64,000 nucleotides of DNA from Streptomyces sp. LBL (GCF_029893585.1 NZ_JARXYX010000012.1:124001-188000), one strand, 5' to 3'. Shown: positions 42,201 to 51,024, counted from the stretch's first letter. Program-made: numbers and translations. Notes: generated by a model from the sequence alone, not told the origin.

Positions 42201-43593
42201 CGGCTGGCCGTCCGGCATCTGGACCGACCCGCCCCGCCGCACGGCCCCCGACGGCTCCGCGTTCCAGCTCCAACGCTGGTCCCACACCTTCGCGTACGCG
42301 GTCGTGGCGGGCGAGGGCGACTGGCGGGAGCTCGGACTCCCGGCGCGGGGACACGAGTTCAACCATCCGCTGACCGCCCGGCTGCGGGACGCGGACGCAG
42401 TCGCGCGGTTGCCGAGGAGTGTTTCCCTGCTCACGCTGGAGCCCGCCCGCGAGGTCCTCCTCGACGCCCTCAAGCCGGCCGGCTCCCCGCTCGCGCGGGG
42501 CAGCGTGGCCCCCGCCGAGCCGGGGCGCGGAGTGGTCGTACGGATGCACGAGGTGAACGGACGGCCGGTGCGGGCGCGCGTCCAGGGACCGTCGGCATGG
42601 ACCGACGGCGCCCGGACGGACGTACTGGAGCGCCCGCGCCCCGGGGAACGGCTGACACCGGACGAGGCGGGGATGCCGGACGGAGCGGGCGTGGTGAATG
42701 GAGCGGGCGTGCTGGACGTCGGCCTGACCGGCTTCGAGGTGGCGACCGTCGTGGCCACGCCGTCGGGAGACCCCGAACCGTCGCCGGGCCCCTACGCCAC
42801 CGCCCACGAACCCGGAGTCGCCGCCCCGGCTCCCGATCGCGCCACCCCGCCCCCCGATCGCGCCACCCCGGCCCCCGGTGTCGCCGCCCACGAGCCCGCG
42901 CAGCCCGTCCACACCCGCTACTGGCTGCACAACTCCGGGCCCGCGCCGCGCGGCAACATGCCCGTGTCCGTGTACCTTTCGCCCGCCGCGCTGACCGTCT
43001 CCGGTCCCGTCACCGCGACCGTGCGGGTCGGCTCGGAGCTGACCGACGCGTCCGCGCGGGGCACGGTGGCCTTCGAGGTGCCGTCCGGCTGGTCCGCCGA
43101 GCCCGCCGAACTGCCGTACACGCTGGGCCCGGGCGGGTTCACCCTGGCCGAGGTCACGGTGACCCCGGCGCCGGGCGCGGAGCCCGGCCGGCACTGGCTG
43201 GCGGCCCGACTGGCGTACGACGGGCAGACGTACGAGGACGTCGTGGCGCTGGACGTGCCCGACGGGCACACCGGGCCGACGCTGGTCTGCCGGCTGGGAG
43301 TCGAGCGGGTCGCCGTACGGCGGGGCGAGCGGGTCCGGGTTCCGGTGAGCCTGCGGAACACCACCCGGGGGCCGGTGAGCGGGCAGTTGTGGGCCGTGTC
43401 GGCCTGGGGCACCTGGGCGGGGGTCGGACCGGGCTGCCAGGGGTTCACGGTGGCCGGCGGGCAGGAGCTGGAGTGCGGGATCGAGGTGGACGGTTCGGCG
43501 GTGCCACCGGGGACGTACTGGCTGATGGGGAAGGCCGCCTGGCACGGATCCGTCGCCTGCACGGAGGCGGTCGTCCTGGAGGTGACGCCTTGA
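39232..43593 (+). CDS. Glycoside hydrolase family 38 alpha-mannosidase
   Basis: 1453 aa, with GTAGGAG upstream of ATG 39232. The GH38 catalytic domain begins MVSHFHYDPVWWNTQ (about 104-118, HxHxDPxW zinc site); the nucleophile is Asp244 (WQLDAFGHDPQFP), and YGAHHDAVTGSESDQVY gives the conserved HHDA-TG motif. Beta-rich GH38 domains follow (about 520-1120), then a Pro/Ala-rich linker (about 1180-1225) and a C-terminal NEW3/Ig-like domain region to the end. Much longer than typical 1000-aa bacterial GH38s because of this extension. No signal peptide is visible, so it should trim alpha-mannosides in the cytoplasm. Confidence 0.93.
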   Translation: MRVSSVESTELFVGTTEQPRQVVAVVLSHTPGRTVRLTVEGPGVHGTLQATVAEDGVLLAEVPVTADVAVGEHREITVTAADGDQLASYTGEFIAAEPGWTMFMVSHFHYDPVWWNTQAAYTETWDVVDDPATSGLPARTFDYRGQSGMSLVRAHCDLARRDAAYRFVLAEVDYLKPYWDAFPEERAFLRELIRTGRVEIMGGTYNEPNTNLTGAEATVRNALYGDGFQRGIMGASPETAWQLDAFGHDPQFPGLMADAGVTSSSWARGPFHQWGPTLSVFGDEPRDPGRMQFPAEFEWIAPSGRGLLTAYMVNHYAAGWAIDSAPALPEAEAAALKLFKGLKKVALTRNVLLPVGGDYAPPCRWVMDIHHDWNARYVWPRFVSAVPRDFFAAVREQLDEEGRRASPQTRDMNPVYTGKDVSYIDTKQAQRYGETLLADAEAWATLASLVTGRPYPDAALDKAWRQLVYGAHHDAVTGSESDQVYIDLMTGWRELYDLAETVHADATDALADRVAPGSGPDLIVFNSVTWQRRDVLTVDDPGLVPVDDSLRPLPAVREDDGRLRVVVPAVPGMGLKAFPLTAGSVPEWAPGEGTTIRNEFYEVTVDPGRGGAVSGLRALAEGDGGRELLRPGDIGNELVVQEEYPRHPRFGEGPWHLTPTGTTAARSRDVTAEVEVEHSPAGSRITVRADLGLFRYTQRLTLWTGVDRLDVTTTLDGYDGADRLIRVRWPSDVRGGLPVHEVADAVIGRGFGFVEVDSERFPWTLDNPANTWFGLGSTARIAVHDDSGAFLGHRAIGVAELVYADWEAAAELGTPLAAALVRAGVTATSTIAGGPRYGDLDVDSNLPDIRIAVGGPERNPVAREALGWDPAAGRELRRQLAERGVAAVWVAPRASLREEWVPGADLRDLERLPLLVVAGADAEDDAKAVDALIADLDDFTVAATAAGGGEALPPGDAWDGRGFAVLNRGTPGCVVTASGDLYMSLMRSCTGWPSGIWTDPPRRTAPDGSAFQLQRWSHTFAYAVVAGEGDWRELGLPARGHEFNHPLTARLRDADAVARLPRSVSLLTLEPAREVLLDALKPAGSPLARGSVAPAEPGRGVVVRMHEVNGRPVRARVQGPSAWTDGARTDVLERPRPGERLTPDEAGMPDGAGVVNGAGVLDVGLTGFEVATVVATPSGDPEPSPGPYATAHEPGVAAPAPDRATPPPDRATPAPGVAAHEPAQPVHTRYWLHNSGPAPRGNMPVSVYLSPAALTVSGPVTATVRVGSELTDASARGTVAFEVPSGWSAEPAELPYTLGPGGFTLAEVTVTPAPGAEPGRHWLAARLAYDGQTYEDVVALDVPDGHTGPTLVCRLGVERVAVRRGERVRVPVSLRNTTRGPVSGQLWAVSAWGTWAGVGPGCQGFTVAGGQELECGIEVDGSAVPPGTYWLMGKAAWHGSVACTEAVVLEVTP

Positions 43594-44243
43594 ACGCCGC
43601 TACGGAGCACGCCGCGACGGTGGACGGCCAGGTGGTCGGGAAAGACCGGGTGGACGCTTTCCTGAGGGCCGTTCCGGCCCGCGACCGGGAGCCCCGTCCC
43701 GAAGCCCTGGCCCGTCCCGAAGCCCTGGCCCGCGCCGAACGGCAGCGGCGGCGCTGGGCGACCCAGGTCGTGGTCACCGACGAACTCGCCCGCCGGGCCT
43801 GTGCGCAGCGGGGGTTGCAGCCGCCGGACGAGGTGTCGCCGAGCCGGGTGCTCGCCGTGGCCGAGGCCGACGTCGCCGACCTGGGCAGCATCGTCGCGGC
43901 GGCGCTCGCCCACTCCCCGGCGGCCCGGATGCTGCTGTCCGAGCTGGAGGCCGAGCAGATCGTCCGCGAGGCGGCCGTACGGGACTACTACGACCGCAAC
44001 CGGGACCGCTTCCTCACCCGGGCGGCGCTGCGACACGGCGTCGATCCCTTCCGCGCGGCGTCGGACGCGGACTTCCTGCCGTACGAGGACGTCCGCGAGG
44101 CGGTCGCGCGGGAGCTCCGGCGGACGGCGGGGCGGCGGGCCTTCTTCGACTGGTTGGACCGGGCCCGCGCCGAAGTGGTCTACGCGCACGGGCACGAGCA
44201 CCCGGGCGATCCCTCGCATCCGGACCACGAGCACCGCCACTGA
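43590..44243 (+). CDS. Parvulin-like N-domain protein with His-rich C-terminus
   Basis: 217 aa, starting at TTG 43590 that overlaps the GH38 stop (TTGA), with GGAGG upstream. It begins VDGQVVGKDRVDAFLRA, has a long helical middle (RAERQRRRWATQVVVTDELARRA, EQIVREAAVRDYYDRNRDRFL) and ends in a His/Asp/Pro-rich tail (HGHEHPGDPSHPDHEHRH). The plan resembles SurA/PrsA-type peptidyl-prolyl isomerase N-domains with the rotamase domain missing; such proteins are often misnamed malonyl-CoA-ACP transacylase. No signal peptide. The tail could bind Zn or Ni. Possibly a dedicated chaperone or metal-loading factor for the zinc enzyme GH38; that is speculation from coupling. Confidence 0.75.
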   Translation: MNAATEHAATVDGQVVGKDRVDAFLRAVPARDREPRPEALARPEALARAERQRRRWATQVVVTDELARRACAQRGLQPPDEVSPSRVLAVAEADVADLGSIVAAALAHSPAARMLLSELEAEQIVREAAVRDYYDRNRDRFLTRAALRHGVDPFRAASDADFLPYEDVREAVARELRRTAGRRAFFDWLDRARAEVVYAHGHEHPGDPSHPDHEHRH

Positions 44244-44349
44244 GCCGTCCTGATCCGCGAGTTGAGAGCGGGCGGAACCGAAAAGCAACACGGCAACCCA
44301 TTGACCTCCGATGAATTCTGGTCCACCTTTTCATCAGTCGGAGTCGAAG

Positions 44350-44366
44350 TTGGTTATTTGAACCAA
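44350..44366. promoter_or_regulatory. Perfect operator-like palindrome upstream of the sugar importer
   Basis: TTGGTTATTTGAACCAA is a perfect inverted repeat (TTGGTT/AACCAA), 38 bp ahead of the binding-protein start codon. It is the best copy of the motif repeated across this locus. Confidence 0.65.
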
Positions 44367-44403
44367 AGGCATCCTGGCTTACCGGTCGCTGGAGGGCACA
44401 CGC

Positions 44404-45774
44404 ATGCGCGCAAGAAGACTGACCCGGACCCTGACCTGTTTCGCGGTACTGTCCCTGACCGCCGCGGGCTGCGGCCTCTCCGGCGGTTCCGGCGGCGACG
44501 GCGCCACCGCCGGCGGCTGCGAGGTCGACCAGGACAACGTGGGGTCCGGGAAGCTCTCCGGCGAGGTCACGGGCGACATCACCTTCCAGACCACGAACCT
44601 GAAGAAGGACTTCGGCGACTACTTCAACGGCGTCATCTCGGCCTTCGAGAAGGCGCACGCCGACGCCAAGGTCAAGTGGATCGACGACCCCGGCGACGCC
44701 ACCTTCACCCAGCGCCTGGTCGCGGACGCGCAGGGCTGCACGCTGCCGGACGTGGTCAACATCAACGTCAACACGGCGATCGCGCTCACCAGGAACGGCT
44801 ACCTGCTCGACCTGGACAAGAAGGCCCCGGACGCGGGCAAACCGTTCGTCCCCGCGCTGTGGAAGTCGAGCATGTACGCGGACGCCGCCGGAGCCAAGGT
44901 GCACAGCGTGCTGCCCTGGTACTCCGGTGGCATCGTGCAGACCTTCAACAACGATCTGCTGAAGAAGGCGGGCCTGGACCCGGCCGAACCTCCGACCACC
45001 GTCCTCGGCCTGTTCGACGACGCCCAGAAGGTGGCCAAGGCCTCGGGCGGAAAGTACTACGCCTTCCTCGCCAACCCGCAACTGCGCATCCCGGCCGACT
45101 GGCAGCAGATGGGCATCAGGGTCTTCTCCGCCGACGGCAAGAAGTTCACCTTCGCCGACGACCCGAAGACCGTGCGGTGGGTCGAGGCCATGGCGAAGCT
45201 CTACCAGGCCGGGGGAATGCCCCGGGACTCCCTCTCCTCCACCCAGGACCCGGCCAACGTCTACGGCCAGGGCAAGCTGGTCTACGGCCCCACCAACCCC
45301 AACTTCCTGCGCTTCATCCAGCAGAACAACCCGACCGTCTACAAGAAGACCGGCGTGGCCCGCTTCATGCTGGACACCCTCGGCCACACCGTCGGGGCCC
45401 CGCAGTACGTCGGCGTCGCCTCCACCAGCAAGCACGCGGCGACCGCGCTGTCCTTCGCACGGTTCCTCACCGACGCCGAGAACCAGCTGACGTGGGCCAA
45501 GGACCCGAACGTGGTCATCTTCCCGTCCACCACGGCCTCCCTGAACGACCCGTTCTTCCAGTCGGTCAAGGGCGGCGACCCCTTCGCCCAGGCCCGCAAG
45601 ATCGTGGCCAGTGACCGCACGACCGCCACGGCCGACGAGGTCACCCTCACCCCGGGCGAGCTGAACGCCGTCTCGGCCCAGATCCAGTTGGCCATGCAGG
45701 GCAAGAAGAGCGCCGAGGACGCCCTCAAGGAGGCGCAGTCCAAGGCCAACGAGCTGATCAAGCAGGCCGGCTGA
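44404..45774 (+). CDS. Sugar ABC transporter substrate-binding lipoprotein
   Basis: 456 aa. Lipoprotein signal with Cys23 (SLTAAGCG), then a family-1 extracellular solute-binding fold (ITFQTTNLKKDFGDYFNGVISAFEKAH, PDVVNINVNTAIALTRNGYLLDL, VLPWYSGGIVQTFNNDLLKKAGL). ATG 44404 follows GGAGGG. It recruits an oligosaccharide for the two permeases encoded downstream. Position in the locus suggests a mannose- or GlcNAc-containing oligosaccharide, by inference. C-terminal coiled-coil-like helix (KKSAEDALKEAQSKANELIK). Confidence 0.93.
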   Translation: MRARRLTRTLTCFAVLSLTAAGCGLSGGSGGDGATAGGCEVDQDNVGSGKLSGEVTGDITFQTTNLKKDFGDYFNGVISAFEKAHADAKVKWIDDPGDATFTQRLVADAQGCTLPDVVNINVNTAIALTRNGYLLDLDKKAPDAGKPFVPALWKSSMYADAAGAKVHSVLPWYSGGIVQTFNNDLLKKAGLDPAEPPTTVLGLFDDAQKVAKASGGKYYAFLANPQLRIPADWQQMGIRVFSADGKKFTFADDPKTVRWVEAMAKLYQAGGMPRDSLSSTQDPANVYGQGKLVYGPTNPNFLRFIQQNNPTVYKKTGVARFMLDTLGHTVGAPQYVGVASTSKHAATALSFARFLTDAENQLTWAKDPNVVIFPSTTASLNDPFFQSVKGGDPFAQARKIVASDRTTATADEVTLTPGELNAVSAQIQLAMQGKKSAEDALKEAQSKANELIKQAG

Positions 45775-46811
45775 TGGCTCAGCACACCCTCGACCAGGCG
45801 CCCGTCCCTCCTCCCCTGGGGGCGGGCGTCCCCCGCCCCGGCGGTTCGCCGGCCCGTCGAACGCCGGGGCGCATGCGCCGCGTTCTCCGCTCCGTGGTCC
45901 CTGGCCCGACCGCGGACGCGGGGGGCGCGGCGCTCTACCGCCGGTGGTGGCTGCCCTGGCTGTGGATGGGCCCGGCGATCGTCGGCACGACGGTCTTCGG
46001 GGTGTTCCCCTTCCTCAACACGATCCTGGTGTCCTTCACCGACGCCAAGCCGCTCGGCGGCGCGTACAACCTGGTGGGGCTGGACAACTACACCCGGCTG
46101 CTGGGGGACGCGGACTTCTGGCTGGCGACCCGCAACAGCGTCCTGTACGCGCTGATCGTGGTCCCCCTGATGGTGCTGCTCCCGCTGCTGCTGGCGGTGC
46201 TGGTGGAGAAGAACCTGCCGGGCATCGGCTTCTTCCGCTCCGCCTTCTACACGCCGGTGCTCGCCTCCAGCGTGGTCGTGGGCCTGAGCTGGCAGTGGCT
46301 GCTGAGTGACCAGGGCCTGGTCAACGTCTGGCTGGAGAAGACCCACATCATCCGGGAGGCCATCCCGTTCCTGTCCGACTCGTGGCTGATCCTGCTGTCG
46401 GCGATGGGCCTGACGATCTGGAAGGGCCTGGGCTGGTACATGATCTTCTACCTGGCCGCGCTCGGGAACGTACCTAAGGAACTCCACGAGGCGGCGGCCG
46501 TCGACGGGGCCGGCCCGGTCCGCCGGTTCTGGCACATCACGGTGCCCGGCGTCCGCCAGTCGATGATGCTGGTCGGCACCCTCACCGGCATCGGCTCACT
46601 GCGGGTCTTCACCGAGATCTACATGCTCGGCGGCGCCACCGGCGGCCCCGGCGGCGCGGACCGCACGCTCCCCTTCTACATCCGGGACGTCGGTCTCGAT
46701 CCGCTCACCGGCAACGCCGGCTACGGCGCCGCGGTCAGCGTCGCCCTGTTCGCCCTGACCCTGGGCCTCACGCTGCTCGCCCAGCGACTGACCAAGGAGG
46801 ACGAGTCATGA
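45774..46811 (+). CDS. Sugar ABC transporter permease (MalF/UgpA type)
   Basis: 345 aa; ATG 45774 overlaps the preceding stop. A 50-residue basic cytoplasmic leader precedes six TM helices. EAA loop: VPKELHEAAAVDGAGPVRRFWHITVPGVRQSMMLVG. With the next gene it forms the channel; no ATPase gene lies in this locus, so the shared MsiK-type ATPase known in Streptomyces probably powers it. Confidence 0.93.
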   Translation: MAQHTLDQAPVPPPLGAGVPRPGGSPARRTPGRMRRVLRSVVPGPTADAGGAALYRRWWLPWLWMGPAIVGTTVFGVFPFLNTILVSFTDAKPLGGAYNLVGLDNYTRLLGDADFWLATRNSVLYALIVVPLMVLLPLLLAVLVEKNLPGIGFFRSAFYTPVLASSVVVGLSWQWLLSDQGLVNVWLEKTHIIREAIPFLSDSWLILLSAMGLTIWKGLGWYMIFYLAALGNVPKELHEAAAVDGAGPVRRFWHITVPGVRQSMMLVGTLTGIGSLRVFTEIYMLGGATGGPGGADRTLPFYIRDVGLDPLTGNAGYGAAVSVALFALTLGLTLLAQRLTKEDES

Positions 46812-47686
46812 CCACGGCTGTGGACAAGCCCCGGCGCCTGGTGCCGCGCTGGCGGGACTACGGCCGCCCCCGCGAACTCGTCCTGCGCTACCTGCTGTTG
46901 GTGTTCGTCCTGTTCATCACCGTCGGCCCGCTGGTGTGGCAGGTGCTGTCGTCGCTGAAGGGCCCCACCGAGGACGTCTTCGGCGCGGGCGCCTCACTGA
47001 TCCCGCGCCACCCGACCCTGCGCGCCTACCGGCAGGTCTTCGACCAGGTCCCGGTGTGGACGTACATCAGGAACAGCCTGTTCGTCGCCGTCATCTCCAT
47101 CGCCAGCCAGCTCGTCTTCTCCACCATGGCCGGGTACATGCTCTCCAAGCCCGGCTGGAAGGGCCGCAAGCTGGTCTGGATCGTGCTGATGGCGTCCATG
47201 ATGTTCCCCTTCGAGTCGATCATGGTGTCGCTGTTCCTCAGCGTGCGGGACATGGGCCTGGTGGACAACCTGGTCGGCGTCTGGCTGCCCGGCTTCGTCG
47301 CCGCGATCAACGTCCTCATCATGCGGGCCGCGTTCCTCGCCGTGCCGCGTGAGATCGAGGACGCGGCGATGCTGGACGGGGCGGGCGAGTGGAAGCGGTT
47401 CCGGTATCTGTACCTGCCATCCGCGTACGGGGCGATCCTGGTCGTCACCATCAACACCTTCATCAGCGCCTGGGACGACTTCCTCTGGCCGCTGATCGTG
47501 CTGCGCACGGAGGACCACTTCACGCTCACGCTGGGGCTGTCCCGCCTCCAGGCCTCGTCGTTCGGCTATGACCAGCGGCTGGTGATGGCGGGTTCGGTGA
47601 TCTCGGTGATTCCGGTGCTGGTGCTGTTCGTGATCACGCAGCGGTGGTTCTACCGGGGCGTGTCGTCGGGGGCCGTCAAGCTCTGA
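46808..47686 (+). CDS. Sugar ABC transporter permease (MalG/UgpE type)
   Basis: 292 aa; ATGA overlap with the previous gene. Six TM helices, EAA loop VPREIEDAAMLDGAGEWKRFRYLYLPSAYGAILV, C-terminal WFYRGVSSGAVKL typical for the family. Its last 11 bp overlap the convergent GH3 gene. Confidence 0.93.
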   Translation: MTTAVDKPRRLVPRWRDYGRPRELVLRYLLLVFVLFITVGPLVWQVLSSLKGPTEDVFGAGASLIPRHPTLRAYRQVFDQVPVWTYIRNSLFVAVISIASQLVFSTMAGYMLSKPGWKGRKLVWIVLMASMMFPFESIMVSLFLSVRDMGLVDNLVGVWLPGFVAAINVLIMRAAFLAVPREIEDAAMLDGAGEWKRFRYLYLPSAYGAILVVTINTFISAWDDFLWPLIVLRTEDHFTLTLGLSRLQASSFGYDQRLVMAGSVISVIPVLVLFVITQRWFYRGVSSGAVKL

Positions 47687-49979
47687 GGTCTCCGAGGTCT
47701 CCGAGGTCTCCGAGGTCTCCGAGGTCCCTGAGGTGCAGCACGACGGGTACGGCGGTGAGCGCGGCCCGGGCCGACTCGGCGACGCGGATCTCCACGGTGC
47801 CGGACCGGGCGAGTGGGCCGACGTCGGCGTCGACGCCGAGGGGCAGGGCGAGGGCCAAGGTGACCGTCCGGCGCTCGCCCGGGGCCAGGCCGACACCCTC
47901 GAACGCGCACAGTTCGAGGGTGCGCGGCCAGACGGCCGTGATCAGGCGTCGCAGATAGACCTGCACGACCGTACGCCCGTACCGGTCCCCGGTGTTGGTG
48001 ACGTCGACCTCGACAGTGTGTCCCGACAGGCGTGGCTCGTCGTACGCGAAGCTGGTGTACGACAGCCCGTGCCCGAAGGAGTAGAGCGGCTCGGCGCTCT
48101 CGTCGACGTAGCCGCCGTACTCGATGTCCTTGTGGTTGTAGTAGACGGGGAGCTGTCCCACCGAACGCGGGACGGAGACCGGCAGCCGCCCGGCCGGCTC
48201 CGCGAGTCCGAGCAGCACCTCGGCGATCGCCTCGCCGCCCCACGGGCCCGGGTACCAGGCGGTGAGCAGGGCGGCCCCGGTCGCGGGTACGGCATGGGGG
48301 CGGCCCTGGACCAGTACGACCACGGTGGGGGTGCCCGTCGCGACGACGGCGTCCAGCAGGGCGTACTGCGCCGAACCGAGCCTCAGTCCCGCCAGGTCGA
48401 CGCCCTCGCCGCAGGTCATCTCGGAAACGGCGGTCCGGGCCGCCCCGTTGGCGGCGAAGTCGGTGTCGGGGGTGCGGGCGCTGCTGCCGCCCAGCACCAG
48501 CACGGCCACGTCACAGGCGGTGGCCGTGGCGACCGCTTCGGGGATGCCGGAGAGGTCGTCGCCGGTGAGGGCGCAGCCGTGGACGTGGCGGACGTCGACG
48601 CCGGGCGGGGCGAGCCGGCGCAGACCGTCGAGGACACCGGTGCCGGTACCGGGCCGCTGCGGGGCGGTGTAGTCGCCCGACTGGTGGGCCGTGGTGGCGG
48701 ACTGGGGCCCGAGCACGGCGATACGGGAGATGCCCGGCCCGAGGGGCAGGACACCGCCGTCGTTGTGGAGGAGGGTGACCGCGGCCCGGGCGAGCGTCGT
48801 GCTCACCTCCCTGCCGCGGGCCGGGAAGGCGGCTGTGGCGCCGTGCTGTTCGAAGAGGCCCAGCCGGAACTTGAGCCGCAGTACGCGGGCGACGGCGGTG
48901 TCGAGGGACTCCTCGCTCACCAGCCCCCGCTCGACCGCCTCCTCCAGGTGGGTGAACCCCTCGTCCCAAAGGCTCAGGTCCACCCCGGAGTTGAGGGCGA
49001 GGGCACCCGCGGAGGTCTTGTCGCCGGTGATCCGGGCCAGCCGGTCCACGGCCAGCCCGTCGGCCATGACCAGCCCGTCGAAGCCCCAGCGCTCCCGCAA
49101 CAGCCCGGTGAGCAGGTCCCGGTTGCCGGCGCAGGGCATCCCGTCGACCTCGTTGTACGCGGCCATGACGGCGGCGGCTCCGGCGCGGACGCCGGCGTGG
49201 GCGGCGGGGAGGTGGATCTCGTGGAGTTCACGGGGTCCGAGCTCGGCCTCGGCCGAGTTGCGGCCGCCGACGGTGGCGCCCTGTCCGGCGAAGTGCTTGA
49301 GGACGACGGCGGCCTTGTCGGCGGCGAAGCGGTCGCCCGTGCCCTGCATTCCCTTCACCAGCGACTCGGTGAGACGGGCCGCCAGGTACGGGTCCTCGCC
49401 GAAGCACTCCTCGGTGCGGCCCCAGCGCGGGTCCCGGGCGATGTCCAGGGCGGAGACGAGAGCGACATGCCCGCCGCGGGCGCGCAGTTCGGCGGCGGCG
49501 TGGGCGGCGGCGTCCTCGTACAGCCCGGGGTCCCAGGTGGCGCCGACGGCCAGGTTGACGGGCAGGACCGTGCCGTCGAGGGCCATGTGGCCGTGCGGCA
49601 CCTCCTCGACGAACAGCGCCGGGATGCCGAGCCGGCTGCGCTCGACGACATGCCGCTGCACCAGGTCGGCGAGCGCGGCGCCGTCCTGTGCGCCGGGCCC
49701 GTCGCCGTGGTCGACGCCGGACCAGGCGTCGGCGCGCTGGAGTCCGTACAGGGCGCCGAGTCCGGCGAACCGCTCGGTCTCGGCGTACAGGGCGTCGGTC
49801 AGCTCGAAGCCCCGGGAGGTGCGACGGTAGGCGTCCCAGCCGTACATCCGCTGGTTGAGCTGGCCGACCTTCTCCCGCAGCGTCATCCGGGAGAGCAGGT
49901 CACGGACGCGGGCGTCGACGGGGGCGGCGGGGTCGCGGTAGAGCGCGCCGGGGCGGTGGCTGGGCTCCGGATCGTTCAA
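47676..49979 (-). CDS. Glycoside hydrolase family 3 protein (beta-glucosidase/xylosidase-like)
   Basis: 767 aa from TTG 49979 (MNDPEPSHRPGALYRDP), overlapping the kinase stop. N-terminal TIM barrel with KHFAGQG and nucleophile Asp307 (LVMADGLAVDRL), GH3 C-terminal domain (VTLLHNDGGVLPLG ... GRPHAVP, WYPGPWGGEAIAEVLLG) and a FnIII-like domain (PLYSFGHGLSYTSFAY ... VEVDVTNTGDRYG). No signal peptide, so cytoplasmic. Substrate could be beta-glucoside, xyloside or another beta-linked sugar. The C-terminus is a GDL repeat encoded by 9-bp tandem units. Confidence 0.92.
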   Translation of the reverse strand: MNDPEPSHRPGALYRDPAAPVDARVRDLLSRMTLREKVGQLNQRMYGWDAYRRTSRGFELTDALYAETERFAGLGALYGLQRADAWSGVDHGDGPGAQDGAALADLVQRHVVERSRLGIPALFVEEVPHGHMALDGTVLPVNLAVGATWDPGLYEDAAAHAAAELRARGGHVALVSALDIARDPRWGRTEECFGEDPYLAARLTESLVKGMQGTGDRFAADKAAVVLKHFAGQGATVGGRNSAEAELGPRELHEIHLPAAHAGVRAGAAAVMAAYNEVDGMPCAGNRDLLTGLLRERWGFDGLVMADGLAVDRLARITGDKTSAGALALNSGVDLSLWDEGFTHLEEAVERGLVSEESLDTAVARVLRLKFRLGLFEQHGATAAFPARGREVSTTLARAAVTLLHNDGGVLPLGPGISRIAVLGPQSATTAHQSGDYTAPQRPGTGTGVLDGLRRLAPPGVDVRHVHGCALTGDDLSGIPEAVATATACDVAVLVLGGSSARTPDTDFAANGAARTAVSEMTCGEGVDLAGLRLGSAQYALLDAVVATGTPTVVVLVQGRPHAVPATGAALLTAWYPGPWGGEAIAEVLLGLAEPAGRLPVSVPRSVGQLPVYYNHKDIEYGGYVDESAEPLYSFGHGLSYTSFAYDEPRLSGHTVEVDVTNTGDRYGRTVVQVYLRRLITAVWPRTLELCAFEGVGLAPGERRTVTLALALPLGVDADVGPLARSGTVEIRVAESARAALTAVPVVLHLRDLGDLGDLGDLGDLRA
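47685..47733. repeat. Five tandem 9-bp units at the convergent gene ends
   Basis: GAGGTCTCC is repeated from 47685, the fifth copy altered, directly after the permease stop. On the minus strand it encodes the GDLGDLGDLGDL tail of the GH3 protein. Period is a multiple of three, so copy-number change would keep the frame. Confidence 0.85.
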
Positions 49980-51016
49980 CGGGCTTCGCCACCGTGTGCG
50001 AGGAGCCGGGCGAGGGCCACTGCGCCCCGGGAGCCGTCGGCGACCCAGTCGAGGGTGGCGCCGAACGCCTTCAGGCGGGGGGTGAGGCGGGTGGTGAGCG
50101 GGCCGTCGGGACCGAGGAGGCCGCCGGTGGCGACGATCCGTTCACCGGGCCTGGGCTCCAACGCCCGGACGGTGTCGGCCAGTTGATTGGCCGCCTCGTC
50201 CAGGATCGCCTCCGCCACGGCATCCCGCTCCGCGGCCGCCTCGGCCACCAGCGGGGCGAGGCGGGCGAGCCGGATCGGGGCGTCGGCCATGACGGCGGGG
50301 AGCAGGTGCCTGCGGTAGGCCTCGCGGTGCGGCCGAGCCCAGGCGGCACCGTCGGTGGCGGTGGCGGTGGCGGTGGCGGTGGCGTACGGCAGGACCTCGC
50401 CCGGCAGGCCCAGGGCCCGTCCGACCGCCGCCGCGAGTGCCGTCGCCGGGCCCCGCCCGTCCGCCATCCGCAGCCCGGCCCGTACCGCCGACCGGCCGAT
50501 CCAGAATCCGCTGCCGTCGTCGCCGAGCAGCCAGCCGTCGCCGTCGACGGTGACCGTCGCGCGCCGGTCGGCGACGCGCAGCGCGACCGCGCCGGTGCCG
50601 GCCACCAGGGCGAGACCGTCGGCCGGGGTGCCCGGCGCGGCGGCGAAGGCGGCCTCGATGTCGCTGCAGACGGTGACCGGTCCGGGCGGGACACCCAGCC
50701 GGGCCAGGGCCGCCGTGAGAGCGGACCGGGCGTTGACGTGCCCGGGGTCGTCCGGGGAGGCGGCGGTGGCGCCCGCGAAACCGCCGGCGACGGCCACCAC
50801 GTTCCCGCGGGCCCGCTCCGGCACCGCCGTGGCGATGGCCTCGGCCAGGTGCGCGGTGAGCCGCGGCACCGGCACGGTCAGGGCGTTGCCCGGCCCGGCG
50901 GCACCCTCGCCGAGCGGACGGCCGTCGTGGGCGGCTGCGAGCACGACACGGGTGCGCGTGCCACCGGCGTCGAGGCCGATGACCAGATCCAGATCCTGGT
51001 TCAAATCGTTGCTCAT
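49976..51016 (-). CDS. BadF/BadG-type N-acetylglucosamine (amino-sugar) kinase
   Basis: 346 aa from ATG 51016 (GTG 51019 adjoins it). Actin-like ATPase fold: phosphate-1 LVIGLDAGGTRTRVVLA, VCSDIEAAFAAA, adenosine-side LVAGTGAVALR and DGSGFWIGRSAVRAG, and IVATGGLLG. Closest known role is phosphorylation of GlcNAc (human NAGK-type). With the NagZ-like hydrolase and SIS protein it would feed GlcNAc to GlcNAc-6-phosphate. An internal ATATATAT-residue run (Ala-Thr) is encoded by a GGTGGC hexamer repeat at 50355-50384. Overlaps the GH3 gene by 4 bp, forming an operon. Confidence 0.88.
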   Translation of the reverse strand: MSNDLNQDLDLVIGLDAGGTRTRVVLAAAHDGRPLGEGAAGPGNALTVPVPRLTAHLAEAIATAVPERARGNVVAVAGGFAGATAASPDDPGHVNARSALTAALARLGVPPGPVTVCSDIEAAFAAAPGTPADGLALVAGTGAVALRVADRRATVTVDGDGWLLGDDGSGFWIGRSAVRAGLRMADGRGPATALAAAVGRALGLPGEVLPYATATATATATDGAAWARPHREAYRRHLLPAVMADAPIRLARLAPLVAEAAAERDAVAEAILDEAANQLADTVRALEPRPGERIVATGGLLGPDGPLTTRLTPRLKAFGATLDWVADGSRGAVALARLLAHGGEAR

Positions 51017-51024
51017 CACTGACT

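Noticed and set aside
40573..43545. 990-codon open frame on the minus strand
   Set aside because: A shadow of the GH38 gene; composition is typical of antisense reading and no domain is visible.
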